Below are positions 34,074 through 41,989 of a DNA stretch of 64,000 nucleotides, piece after piece. This stretch comes from Paramagnetospirillum magneticum AMB-1 (GTDB taxonomy: Bacteria > Pseudomonadota > Alphaproteobacteria > Rhodospirillales > Magnetospirillaceae), in contig NC_007626.1 in assembly GCF_000009985.1 (NCBI RefSeq), forward strand, positions 2,078,001 through 2,142,000. The letters are read 5' to 3'. The notes beneath the pieces were generated by a model that saw nothing but the letters and a program-made list of their open reading frames with translations, was not told where the DNA came from and ran no database searches. Every line of letters starts with the position of its first letter. Within the stretch, counting starts at the first letter, position 1. Position numbers and translations under genes: made by a program.

Positions 34074-35774
34074 ATGAGTTTTCTCGACGACATGAGGATT
34101 TGGGCCAAGATCGCCATTGTGCCGGTGGTGGCGACCATTGGACTTGTCATCATCGCCTGGGTCGGCATGCAGGGGCTGGCGGGGCAAAGCCGGACGCTGG
34201 ATGAGATCGCCGAGGTCTCCTTCGCCAAGTCGGTGAAGATCGGTGACTTCACCGACGTTCTCCAGGATGCCCATTCCGACCTCTATCGCCTGCTGACCTG
34301 GAATGCCGCCGGCGTCGAGGCCGCCAAGGTGGACAAGATTGAAGGCGCCTTCGCCGATGGCCTGAAGAAGGCAAAGAAGCAACTGGGCGACTATCGTTCC
34401 GCCTTCGCGGTGACGGCCGAGGAAGATGCCCTTCTCAAGAAGATCGATGCCGGTCTCGGCGTCTATAAGAACGCCACCGATCAGGTGGTCGCCATGCAGA
34501 AGATGGACTTCACCGCCGCGGTGTCCTTCATGTGGACGGCCCAGGACAGCTATCAGGCCCTGATGGCCGAGACCCAGGCCATGGTCGCCCTGGAGGCCCG
34601 CATGGTCGAGGCCGCCCGCCAATCGGCCAGCCAGGATGCCGGCACCACCCGGGGGCTGTTCATCGGCATCACTCTCGGCGTCCTGGGCTTGCTGGCGCTC
34701 ATTTCCTTTCTGCTGGTCCGGGCCATCGCCAGCGCGGTGGGCGGCATGACCGGCGCCATGGAACGTCTGGCCCAGGGCGATCTGGGCGTGGTGGTGCCGG
34801 CCATCGGCCGTCGGGACGAGATCGGCGCCATGGCGGCGGCCGTCCAGGTGTTCAAGGACAATGCCCAACGGGTGAAGAATCTCACTGACGAGCAGGAAGC
34901 CCTGCAGCGCCAGGCCGAGGCCGCCAAGCGCCAGGCCATGACCGATCTGGCCGGCGAGATCGAGACCACTGTGCGCGGCGCCGTCGAGAACGCCTCGCGG
35001 GCCGCCGATTCCATCCGGGGCGAGGCCGAGGTGCTGGCCGCCAATGCGGAAACCGCCATCAGCCAGACCGCCCAGGTGGCCGAATCCTCGGAATTGGCCA
35101 ATGGCAATGTGGAAACCGTGGCCCAGGCGGCGTCGCGTCTGGTTGGCTCCATCAGCGAGATCAACCGGCAGGTCGAGGAATCGTCGCGGGTCGCCTCGGA
35201 AGCGGTGGCCGAGGCCGCCCGCACCGACGAGACCGTCAAGACCTTGACCGTCGCCTCGGGCAAGATCGGCGAGGTGGTCAACCTGATCAACGACATCGCG
35301 TCGCAGACCAATCTGCTGGCGCTGAACGCCACCATCGAGGCCGCCCGGGCCGGCGATGCCGGCAAGGGCTTCGCCGTGGTCGCCAACGAGGTCAAGAACC
35401 TGGCCAATCAGACGGCTCGGGCCACCGAGGAAATCACCGGCGAGATCACAGCCATGAAGGCGGCGACCGAAGAGGCCGTCCGGGCCATCGACGGTATCGT
35501 CGCCACCATCGGCCGGGTCAATGAGGCCCTGGCCGCCATCACCGGGGCGGTGGCCGAGCAGGGCCGCGCCACCAGCGAGATTTCGGATTCGGTCAGCCAG
35601 GCCGCCGATGGCACCCGCACGGTGTCGTCGGGCATCGGCGAGGTCCGACGGGTGGCCGATCAGGTGGGCAATGCCGCAGCCACCGTCCAGGTGACGACAG
35701 AAACCCTGGTGGGCGAGTTCGATCGCCTGCAAACCCAGGTGGACGGGCTGGTGGTCCGTCTGAAATCCGCATAA
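34074..35774 (+). CDS. Methyl-accepting chemotaxis protein with four-helix ligand domain
   Basis: 566 residues from the ATG at 34074 behind GGAGGATGAG. A first membrane helix (about 12-32), a periplasmic helical-bundle ligand domain (about 35-190, 4HB type), a second helix (about 198-220: [20 protein letters not shown]), HAMP, then a signalling domain with the hairpin tip [20 protein letters not shown]. It reports a periplasmic ligand to CheA/CheW. The gene directly downstream encodes a secreted Cache protein 17 bases away, possibly a separate ligand-binding partner. Confidence 0.9.
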   Translation: MSFLDDMRIWAKIAIVPVVATIGLVIIAWVGMQGLAGQSRTLDEIAEVSFAKSVKIGDFTDVLQDAHSDLYRLLTWNAAGVEAAKVDKIEGAFADGLKKAKKQLGDYRSAFAVTAEEDALLKKIDAGLGVYKNATDQVVAMQKMDFTAAVSFMWTAQDSYQALMAETQAMVALEARMVEAARQSASQDAGTTRGLFIGITLGVLGLLALISFLLVRAIASAVGGMTGAMERLAQGDLGVVVPAIGRRDEIGAMAAAVQVFKDNAQRVKNLTDEQEALQRQAEAAKRQAMTDLAGEIETTVRGAVENASRAADSIRGEAEVLAANAETAISQTAQVAESSELANGNVETVAQAASRLVGSISEINRQVEESSRVASEAVAEAARTDETVKTLTVASGKIGEVVNLINDIASQTNLLALNATIEAARAGDAGKGFAVVANEVKNLANQTARATEEITGEITAMKAATEEAVRAIDGIVATIGRVNEALAAITGAVAEQGRATSEISDSVSQAADGTRTVSSGIGEVRRVADQVGNAAATVQVTTETLVGEFDRLQTQVDGLVVRLKSA

Positions 35775-35791
35775 CAATCAGGAGGGATGCC

Positions 35792-36262
35792 GTGAGGAAT
35801 TTCGTGAAGATGGCGGTGTTGGCCGCTTTCGCCTCGGTTGGCCTGTCGGGCGCGGCGCGCGCCGCCGACGAGTGTACCGCCGCCCAGGGGCTGGTCGACA
35901 AGGCGATCACCCACTACAAGGCCGCCGGTCAGGCGAAGTCCTACGCGGACTTCATGGATAAGGGCAACAAGGACTGGGTCAACGGCGAACTCTACGTCAT
36001 CGTCGCGACCATGGATGGCATTTTCAAGGCCCATGCTATCAATCCCAAGCTGATCGACAATCCGGACCTGCCCAAGCTCAAGGACGTCAACGGCGTGATG
36101 ATCATTCAGGAAATGATCAAGGCCGGCAAGTCCGGCCCGGCGGGCGCCTGGGCAAAATACACCTGGACCCATCCGGAAACCAAGAAGCTGGCACCCAAGC
36201 AGACCTGGGTGAAGGCCAGCGGCGACTTGCTGTTCATGGCCGGATGCTATCCGGCATCCTGA
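35792..36262 (+). CDS. Secreted single-Cache-domain protein
   Basis: 156 residues from a GTG with AGGAGGG ahead. A signal peptide is clear (KMAVLAAFASVGLSGAARAA, cleavage near residue 25). The rest is a single Cache (sCache_2-like) domain with typical elements YADFMDKGNKDWVNGELYVI and GPAGAWAKYTWTHPETKK, then a final Cys. There is no membrane anchor after cleavage, so it is periplasmic. Cache domains normally sit inside chemoreceptors; here it is separate, 17 bases after an MCP gene, suggesting a ligand-binding helper for that receptor. Confidence 0.8.
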   Translation: MRNFVKMAVLAAFASVGLSGAARAADECTAAQGLVDKAITHYKAAGQAKSYADFMDKGNKDWVNGELYVIVATMDGIFKAHAINPKLIDNPDLPKLKDVNGVMIIQEMIKAGKSGPAGAWAKYTWTHPETKKLAPKQTWVKASGDLLFMAGCYPAS

Positions 36263-36285
36263 CCTCCGGCAGCGCCGACCATTTC

Positions 36286-36314
36286 ATGCCGCCCGCCAAT
36301 TTTGCGGGCGGCAT
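36286..36314 (+). terminator. Intrinsic terminator after the MCP/Cache pair
   Basis: ATGCCGCCCGC (36286-36296) pairs with GCGGGCGGCAT (36304-36314) around a 7-base loop and is followed by TTTG. It separates the MCP/Cache operon from the chemosensory operon. Confidence 0.7.
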
Positions 36315-36642
36315 TTGTATGTGTGGCGAAATATGGCGCCAATTGCCTCCGCGTCACTGTCGAGTCGGCTTTTGGGGTGTTTGCCACTTCGACTCGACTC
36401 AATGGAATCCCGAATCGGGCGGATCAGGAGCCGTGGGGGAAAGAATTCCACAGTGTCTTTCGTTGCAACATCCTTGTGTCTATGCTTAACCTATACGCGC
36501 TGAGCCAGGGGGAACCTCGGCCTTGGTCGTGCGCAGAACTGGGGGGTGCGCTCTGAATTATGGTGGCGGGGGGGAGAGTTTTGAAAATCACCCTGAATTG
36601 TTTAAGTGTTGAAGTGGCGATCGGTATGGGAGGTAGATTCCC
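36315..36642. promoter_or_regulatory. Upstream region of the chemosensory operon
   Basis: About 330 bases without a credible gene; the short frames here have no coding character. It must hold the promoter of the nine-gene operon. A possible but weak site is TTGTGT near 36474 with TACGCT downstream near 36494. No terminator, operator repeat or RNA gene is recognised. Confidence 0.35.
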
Positions 36643-37734
36643 ATGAGGCCGTATATTGTTGCCATCTTCAATCAGAAGGGGGGGATTTCCAAGACCACCA
36701 CCAGCACCAATCTAGCGGTATGCTTGGCGGCGTTCGGAAAATCCGTGGTGGTCATCGACCTGGACTCTCAGGGCGATTCCACCAAGAGCCTGGGCATTGA
36801 TCCCAAGACCAAGCAGGGCATCTACGATCTCTTCACCAACGGCGCCGCCGTCGAGGACGTCATGGTCGACACCATGTTCGAAGGCGTCCGGGTGCTGCCG
36901 TCGACCTACAGCCTGGCGGGGATCGAGATCAAGCTGTCGGAGATGCAGAACTCCCAGCGCACCCTGTCCAATATCTTGTCGCACACCGCGCTGGATTGTG
37001 ACTATGTGGTCATCGATTGCCCGCCGGCCCTGGGAATTTTGCCCATCAATGCCTTGGCATCGGCGCACGGTGTGATCATCCCGGTGACCGCCACGCCCTA
37101 CGCCAATGACGGTCTGCTGCGCACGCTGCCCTCCATCAAGTATGTGCAGGAGGGGCTGAACAAGAACCTGCTGCTGCAGGGCGTGCTGTTCACCATCAAT
37201 GACAAGAACAAAACCACCCGCAAGATCAACGAGTTGATCCGCTCTCGCCTGGGCGGGACCGTCTATAGGACGGAGATTCCGCGCGACACCACGGTGATCG
37301 AGGCCGCCACGGCGCGGCTGCCGGTCTGCGTGTTCGCGCCCAAGTCGCCGGCGGCGCAGGCCCATTTGGACTTCACCGAGGAATTCATCGGCCGCCATGT
37401 GGCCATCGCCGCCAAGAACAACGAAGCGGTCACGCCGCATTCCCCCCGCGATGAAGCGATCGGGCGCCTGACCCGCTGGCGCATGGGGTGCGCGGAAAGT
37501 GCGGTGGCCACCGATGACGCCCGCCTGCGCCAGAAGACTGACCAGTTGGACCGCATGCTGTACGGCGACCGGACGCGCATGGAACGTTGGCATCTGGAAG
37601 TGGTGCATTTCTTCATCGAGAACCGGTTGTTGCTGGCGGCGTTCCTGATGGTGGTCCTGCTGGGCGGCCTTACCCTGCTGGGCGTGGGAATCGAGGGCGC
37701 GCGCCGATTGGCCGGGCTGCTCGGTTTTGTCTGA
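36643..37734 (+). CDS. ParA/MinD-family ATPase with C-terminal membrane anchor
   Basis: 363 residues. The deviant Walker A reads FNQKGGISKTTTST, with the signature Lys12 and P-loop Lys17; the usual KGGVGKTT is changed to KGGISKTT. Switch motifs follow (VVIDLDSQGDSTKSLG; YVVIDCPPALGILPINAL). After the ATPase (about 1-255) comes a charged linker and one membrane helix (about 328-350: LLLAAFLMVVLLGGLTLLGV), unusual for ParA. In other bacteria ParA homologues encoded with chemosensory genes (ParC, PpfA) position the arrays. Here it is the first gene of such an operon, so positioning of this receptor cluster is the likely job. Confidence 0.82.
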   Translation: MRPYIVAIFNQKGGISKTTTSTNLAVCLAAFGKSVVVIDLDSQGDSTKSLGIDPKTKQGIYDLFTNGAAVEDVMVDTMFEGVRVLPSTYSLAGIEIKLSEMQNSQRTLSNILSHTALDCDYVVIDCPPALGILPINALASAHGVIIPVTATPYANDGLLRTLPSIKYVQEGLNKNLLLQGVLFTINDKNKTTRKINELIRSRLGGTVYRTEIPRDTTVIEAATARLPVCVFAPKSPAAQAHLDFTEEFIGRHVAIAAKNNEAVTPHSPRDEAIGRLTRWRMGCAESAVATDDARLRQKTDQLDRMLYGDRTRMERWHLEVVHFFIENRLLLAAFLMVVLLGGLTLLGVGIEGARRLAGLLGFV

Positions 37735-37745
37735 CGGATGATGCG

Positions 37746-38261
37746 ATGATGGCCCCCAGTTCAGGCGATATTTCCGGTGTGGTGGTGTTCCGGTTGGCAG
37801 GGGGTGATTTCGGGCTGCCGGTGGAGACCGTGCGTGAAGTGGTGCCGGTTGCCTGGCTCGACCATCCCCCGCACCTGTCCGCCATGGTCGAGGGCGTGCT
37901 CAATCTTGGTGGGCAAGCCGTGCCGGTGCTGCGACTTGCTCGGCTGCTGGGGATCGAGGGGGGGCAATACGGTCTTGATGCCTCGATTCTGGTCATGCGC
38001 CCGCGCCAGGACGAAGGGATGCTGGGGCTGTTGGTCGAACACGTGGACGGTGTCCGGGATATGGGCGAGTTCAGCATCATGGGCCTTGCAGCCAGGCAGT
38101 CCTTCAACGATTGCCTGGTTGATGTTCTGGGACGGGACGGGCGGGTCGTGAATCTGCTGGCCTGGGATCGTATCCTGCTAGAGCAGGAGCGGTCGCGGCT
38201 GGCCGAGTTCCAGGTCCGCAGCCAGGCGCGGCTGGACGAATTGACGGCTTACGGACCATGA
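37746..38261 (+). CDS. cheW: CheW adaptor protein
   Basis: 171 residues, a CheW/SH3-like fold (VVVFRLAGGDFGLPVETVREVV; VLNLGGQAVPVLRLARLLG; LGLLVEHVDGVRDMG). It couples receptor to CheA. There are two CheW proteins in the operon. A C-terminal helical extension (about 140-171) is longer than in canonical CheW. The first of two adjacent ATGs is used as the start. Confidence 0.85.
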   Translation: MMAPSSGDISGVVVFRLAGGDFGLPVETVREVVPVAWLDHPPHLSAMVEGVLNLGGQAVPVLRLARLLGIEGGQYGLDASILVMRPRQDEGMLGLLVEHVDGVRDMGEFSIMGLAARQSFNDCLVDVLGRDGRVVNLLAWDRILLEQERSRLAEFQVRSQARLDELTAYGP

Positions 38262-38274
38262 CGGGGAGCCGGCT

Positions 38275-39753
38275 TTGAGTCTGCCCTCCTCCGGTGCGCC
38301 GCCAGCCGTCGCCGCCCTTCTGGACGACCCGGCCTATTCGGTCCTCAAGGCCCTGATCATCGATACCACGGGCATGGCGTTCTACCGCGACAAGGACAGC
38401 GACTTGGCGCGCATCCTGGCCGAGCGCATGGCCGAAATCGGCATCGGCGATTGCGCCGGCTATCTCGATCGCCTGCATTGCCTGGGGCAGGGCAAGGCGG
38501 AGATGGATGCGTTGATCGCCGAACTGACCATTGGCGAGACCTATTTTTTCCGACACAAGGAACAGTTCGACGCCCTGCGCGACCTGATCCTGCCCGAGGC
38601 GATCGAGCGCAATCGGACGGTCCGGCGCCTGCGCATCTGGAGCGCCGGCTGCGCGACAGGGCCGGAACCCTATTCCGTCGCCATCATGCTGGAGCGTGAG
38701 TTCGGCGAGCGCATCGCCGGCTGGCACGTCACCGTGCTGGGCACGGATATCAATCAGAAGTTCCTGTCCCGGGCGCGGGAGGGGCGCTATGACGAATGGG
38801 CGTTCCGGACTATGTCGGATTCGCTGCGCGCCGCCTGTTTCGAGAAGGTCGGCAATCAGTGGCAGATACGCCCCGAGTTCAAGCGCAATGTCAGCTTCCA
38901 GTACCACAATCTGATCAAGAGCCCGTTTCCGTCGCTGGCGGACAATATCGCCGGGTTCGACATCATCATTTGCCGCAACGTCATCATCTATTTCAGCCAG
39001 GCCACGGTGGAATCTCTGGTTCCGTGTTTCCGCGAGTCCCTGAACGACGGAGGCTGGCTGATCATGGGGCATGCCGAGCCCAACCAGCGGCTGTTCGCGG
39101 ATTTCCGCACCGTCAACACGCCGGGCGCCGTCCTCTACCAGCGGGTGGATCGGCCTTATGTGGTGGCCGAGCCGTCTCCGCCGGTCCCGCCGCCCTTGCC
39201 GTTGGTCAGCCCTCCGCCGGTGGTTCGGGGAGGCTTGCCGGCCAAGGCTCCGACGTCCCGGGCGTTGCCGCCCAAGGCGCTGTCCCCGCGCGGTTCCACG
39301 TCGGCGCGACCCGGGTCGGCGGCGCCGGCCGCCGCCGCCGGGGGAGCGGGGGATTTCGACCGGCTGACGGTGGCACGCAACCTGGCCGATAGCGGGCAGT
39401 GGGAGAAGGCCGCCGCCGCCTGCGACGCCATCATCGCCGCCAGCCCGCTGGATGCCTGGGCCTATTTCTACCGCGCCATGGTCCACGAGCAATTGGGTGA
39501 GGACGAGCCCTGCGAAAAGGCCTTGCGCCGCGCCATTTATCTCGACCGTCGTCTGGTTCTGCCCCATTATCACCTGGGGTTGTTCCTGGCGCGAAAAGAC
39601 GATAGCACCGGTGCCGAGCGGTCGTTCCGCAACGCCCAGGCCCTGCTGGCCGGTCTGGCCGACGAGCAGCCGGTCAATCCCGGCGAAAAGATCGCCGTCG
39701 GGCAGATGCGTGAGGCGGTGGCGATGCATCTCAAACTGCTTGGGGGAGCCTGA
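38275..39753 (+). CDS. cheR: CheR methyltransferase with C-terminal TPR region
   Basis: 492 residues starting at a TTG with GGGGAG ahead; no in-frame ATG fits. The CheR core (about 20-285) has IGETYFFRHKEQF, the SAM-binding IWSAGCATGPEPYSVA, LGTDIN and ICRNVIIYF. A Pro-rich linker (about 300-360) leads to TPR-like helices (about 365-490: AYFYRAMVHEQLGEDEPCEK). It methylates glutamates of the partner receptor with S-adenosylmethionine. The TPR extension is typical of CheR proteins in non-flagellar (Che3/Tfp-like) systems. Confidence 0.9.
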   Translation: MSLPSSGAPPAVAALLDDPAYSVLKALIIDTTGMAFYRDKDSDLARILAERMAEIGIGDCAGYLDRLHCLGQGKAEMDALIAELTIGETYFFRHKEQFDALRDLILPEAIERNRTVRRLRIWSAGCATGPEPYSVAIMLEREFGERIAGWHVTVLGTDINQKFLSRAREGRYDEWAFRTMSDSLRAACFEKVGNQWQIRPEFKRNVSFQYHNLIKSPFPSLADNIAGFDIIICRNVIIYFSQATVESLVPCFRESLNDGGWLIMGHAEPNQRLFADFRTVNTPGAVLYQRVDRPYVVAEPSPPVPPPLPLVSPPPVVRGGLPAKAPTSRALPPKALSPRGSTSARPGSAAPAAAAGGAGDFDRLTVARNLADSGQWEKAAAACDAIIAASPLDAWAYFYRAMVHEQLGEDEPCEKALRRAIYLDRRLVLPHYHLGLFLARKDDSTGAERSFRNAQALLAGLADEQPVNPGEKIAVGQMREAVAMHLKLLGGA

Positions 39754-40352
39754 TGTCCCGGCGAGGGGAGACGATTCTTGACCGCCTCCACGCCCTGGGC
39801 GAGCAGCCCCTGGGGTGGAGCGAAGCGGAATTCGCCGAGGGCCTGCTGCGGGCGCGGGCTCGCCGCCTGGCCGCGCCGCGCGGGCTCAGCGATCGGGTCG
39901 AAGCGGGGTTTGACGTCCTTGGGGCGCGAATCGCCAATGAGCGCTACGCCTTTCCCCTGGAGGCTCTGTCCGAGGTTATGCTGCTGGCCCGCTGGACTCC
40001 GGTACCGGGGCAGCCGCAATACCTGCTGGGTGTCACCAACCTTCGGGGGGAGATCCGGCCCGTCCTCGATCTGCATTCCCTTCTGGGCCTGACGCCGCCA
40101 GCGCCAGAGGCGCGGACCTGGGTGATCTTCCTCAAGGCGGGAGGGGCCGAGGTGGGCGTTCGCGTCGATGGTCTTGACCGGGGCGTGCGCCTGGATCCCT
40201 CCGCCATGACCCGCCCGCAGGAATCCGGCAACGGCTTGCCGCAACGATTCATTTCCGGCATCACCCCCGATGCCTTGATTCTTCTCGATACCGTACAGCT
40301 TCTGGCCTTGGACGCGCTGAAGGATACGCGCGTCGAGGGCCTTGATGAGTGA
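39753..40352 (+). CDS. Second CheW-like adaptor with N-terminal extension
   Basis: 199 residues; its ATG overlaps the CheR stop. The CheW fold covers about 50-195 (ERYAFPLEALSEVMLLARWT; LLGVTNLRGEIRPVLDLHSL; LDTVQLLAL at the end). The first 45 residues are an Arg-rich helical extension not found in ordinary CheW. It probably links the PilJ-type receptor to CheA in parallel with the first CheW. Confidence 0.82.
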   Translation: MSRRGETILDRLHALGEQPLGWSEAEFAEGLLRARARRLAAPRGLSDRVEAGFDVLGARIANERYAFPLEALSEVMLLARWTPVPGQPQYLLGVTNLRGEIRPVLDLHSLLGLTPPAPEARTWVIFLKAGGAEVGVRVDGLDRGVRLDPSAMTRPQESGNGLPQRFISGITPDALILLDTVQLLALDALKDTRVEGLDE

Positions 40353-40366
40353 TGAAGGAAGGCCCG

Positions 40367-41989
40367 ATGACCATGAATGCGCAACGCTCCTGGTGGAAAG
40401 ATCTGAAGCTTCGCCGCAAGTTCTCCACCGTGTCCCTGGGCTTCACCCTGGTCCTGGCTGGGTTGATCGCCTTCAACGTCATGGTGCTGCGCAACCAGAC
40501 CCAGAACTCGCTGGTCACCGACATGGCCGGGCGTCAGCGGATGCTGTCGCAGAAGTTTGCCAAGGAGGTGCTACTGCAAAGTGGCGGGATGGTCGTGGAT
40601 CACCAAGTGACCATGCGGCTGATGCGCGATTCCCTGGCGGCCCTGATGGAGGGCGGCGAGGCGGTCATCAACCTGGATACCGGAGCCAAGGGCGAGTTGC
40701 CGCCGGCTCCCACCTTGGAGATCCGGGCCAAGCTCGCCGAGCAGGCTTCCTTGCTGCGGCAGTATGACGCGGCGGCCACGGCGCTGCTGGCGCTGGGCGC
40801 CGGCGATTCCCGCCGGGCCGACAAGCTGAAGGAACTCCTGGGGCTGCAGTCCCAATTGAGCGATACGGCCGAGACGGTGGTCAAGATGCTGAGCTTCCAG
40901 GCCGAGGGCGCCATCCGGGGCATGATCGGGTTGGAAATCATCGTCGGTCTGATCTGCGCCTTGTCCGGCCTGGTGGTCAGCAGCCTGATCGGCCGCCAGA
41001 TCGCCGATCCCCTGGCGGCCTGCGCCGAGGCCGCCCGCAAGATCGCCGAAGGTGATCTGCGCATCGAGCCGCTGGAAGTGAGCTCGACCGATGAGATCGG
41101 CGTGCTGCAGCAGGCCTTCGACGAGATGCTGAGGAGCCAGCGCGATATCGCGCTGCAGACCCGTTCGGCCTGCGACGCGCTGACAGCCGCCGCCGCCGCC
41201 ATCCTGTCTTCGGCTCAGGAGCAGGCGGCCGGTACCAAGCAGCAGGCCGCCGCCGTGCAGGAAATCACCACCACCGTCGAGGAAATCAGCCTGTCGGGCA
41301 AGCAGGTCGCCGAGCGTTCGCGTCAGGTGGCGGGAACCGCCGAGGCGGTGGCCACCTCGGGCAATGCCGGGTTGCACGCGGTGCGTGACGCCTCTCAGGG
41401 GATGGAAGCCATCCGCGAGCAGACCGAAACCGTGGCCGAGAACATCATCACCTTGTCCGAACGCACCCAGGCGGTGGGTGAGATCATCGCCACGGTCAAC
41501 GAAATCGCCGAGCAGTCCAATCTGGTGGCGCTGAATGCCGCCATCGAGGCCGCCGATGCCCGCGAGCAGGGGCGGCGCTTCTCGGTGGTGGCCGGCGAAA
41601 TCAAGAACCTGGCCGATCAGGCCAAGGAAGCCACCTCGCAGGTGCGCGGAATCCTCGAGCAGACCCAGAAGGGCATCAACACCTCGGTGATGCTGACCGA
41701 GGAGGCGCTGAAGCGCGTCGAGCTGGGCCGCGAGAAATCCACCATGTCCGAGCATGTCATCCGCCAGATGGCCGACAACATCCAGGAAAGCGTTCACGCC
41801 TTCCAGCAGATCGTCGGCGCCACCAATCAGCAGCAGATCGGTCTGGAGCAGGTGACGCAAGCCCTTCATGAAATCCGCCAGGCCAGCCAGCAGACGGCGC
41901 AGACCACCGCTCAGTTGGAGAAGGCTTCCCTCGATCTCAGCCAATTGGGCCAGACGCTGTCGCGCACCTTGGAGAAATACCGGCTTTGA
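40367..41989 (+). CDS. Chemoreceptor with PilJ-type ligand domain
   Basis: 540 residues from the ATG at 40367 (AAGGAAGG ahead). One membrane helix near residues 25-45, then a PilJ-like periplasmic domain recognised by TDMAGRQRMLSQKFAKEVLL; a second helix (about 185-207), HAMP (about 210-260), and a signalling domain whose tip reads AEQSNLVALNAAIEAADARE. Receptors of this kind feed type IV pilus or developmental pathways rather than flagellar ones. The last three bases overlap the CheA start (TTGA). Confidence 0.88.
   Translation: MTMNAQRSWWKDLKLRRKFSTVSLGFTLVLAGLIAFNVMVLRNQTQNSLVTDMAGRQRMLSQKFAKEVLLQSGGMVVDHQVTMRLMRDSLAALMEGGEAVINLDTGAKGELPPAPTLEIRAKLAEQASLLRQYDAAATALLALGAGDSRRADKLKELLGLQSQLSDTAETVVKMLSFQAEGAIRGMIGLEIIVGLICALSGLVVSSLIGRQIADPLAACAEAARKIAEGDLRIEPLEVSSTDEIGVLQQAFDEMLRSQRDIALQTRSACDALTAAAAAILSSAQEQAAGTKQQAAAVQEITTTVEEISLSGKQVAERSRQVAGTAEAVATSGNAGLHAVRDASQGMEAIREQTETVAENIITLSERTQAVGEIIATVNEIAEQSNLVALNAAIEAADAREQGRRFSVVAGEIKNLADQAKEATSQVRGILEQTQKGINTSVMLTEEALKRVELGREKSTMSEHVIRQMADNIQESVHAFQQIVGATNQQQIGLEQVTQALHEIRQASQQTAQTTAQLEKASLDLSQLGQTLSRTLEKYRL

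Noticed and set aside
36302..36556. Short frames in the region before the ParA-like gene
   Set aside because: Mutually overlapping in three frames, no ribosome binding site, no protein-like composition.
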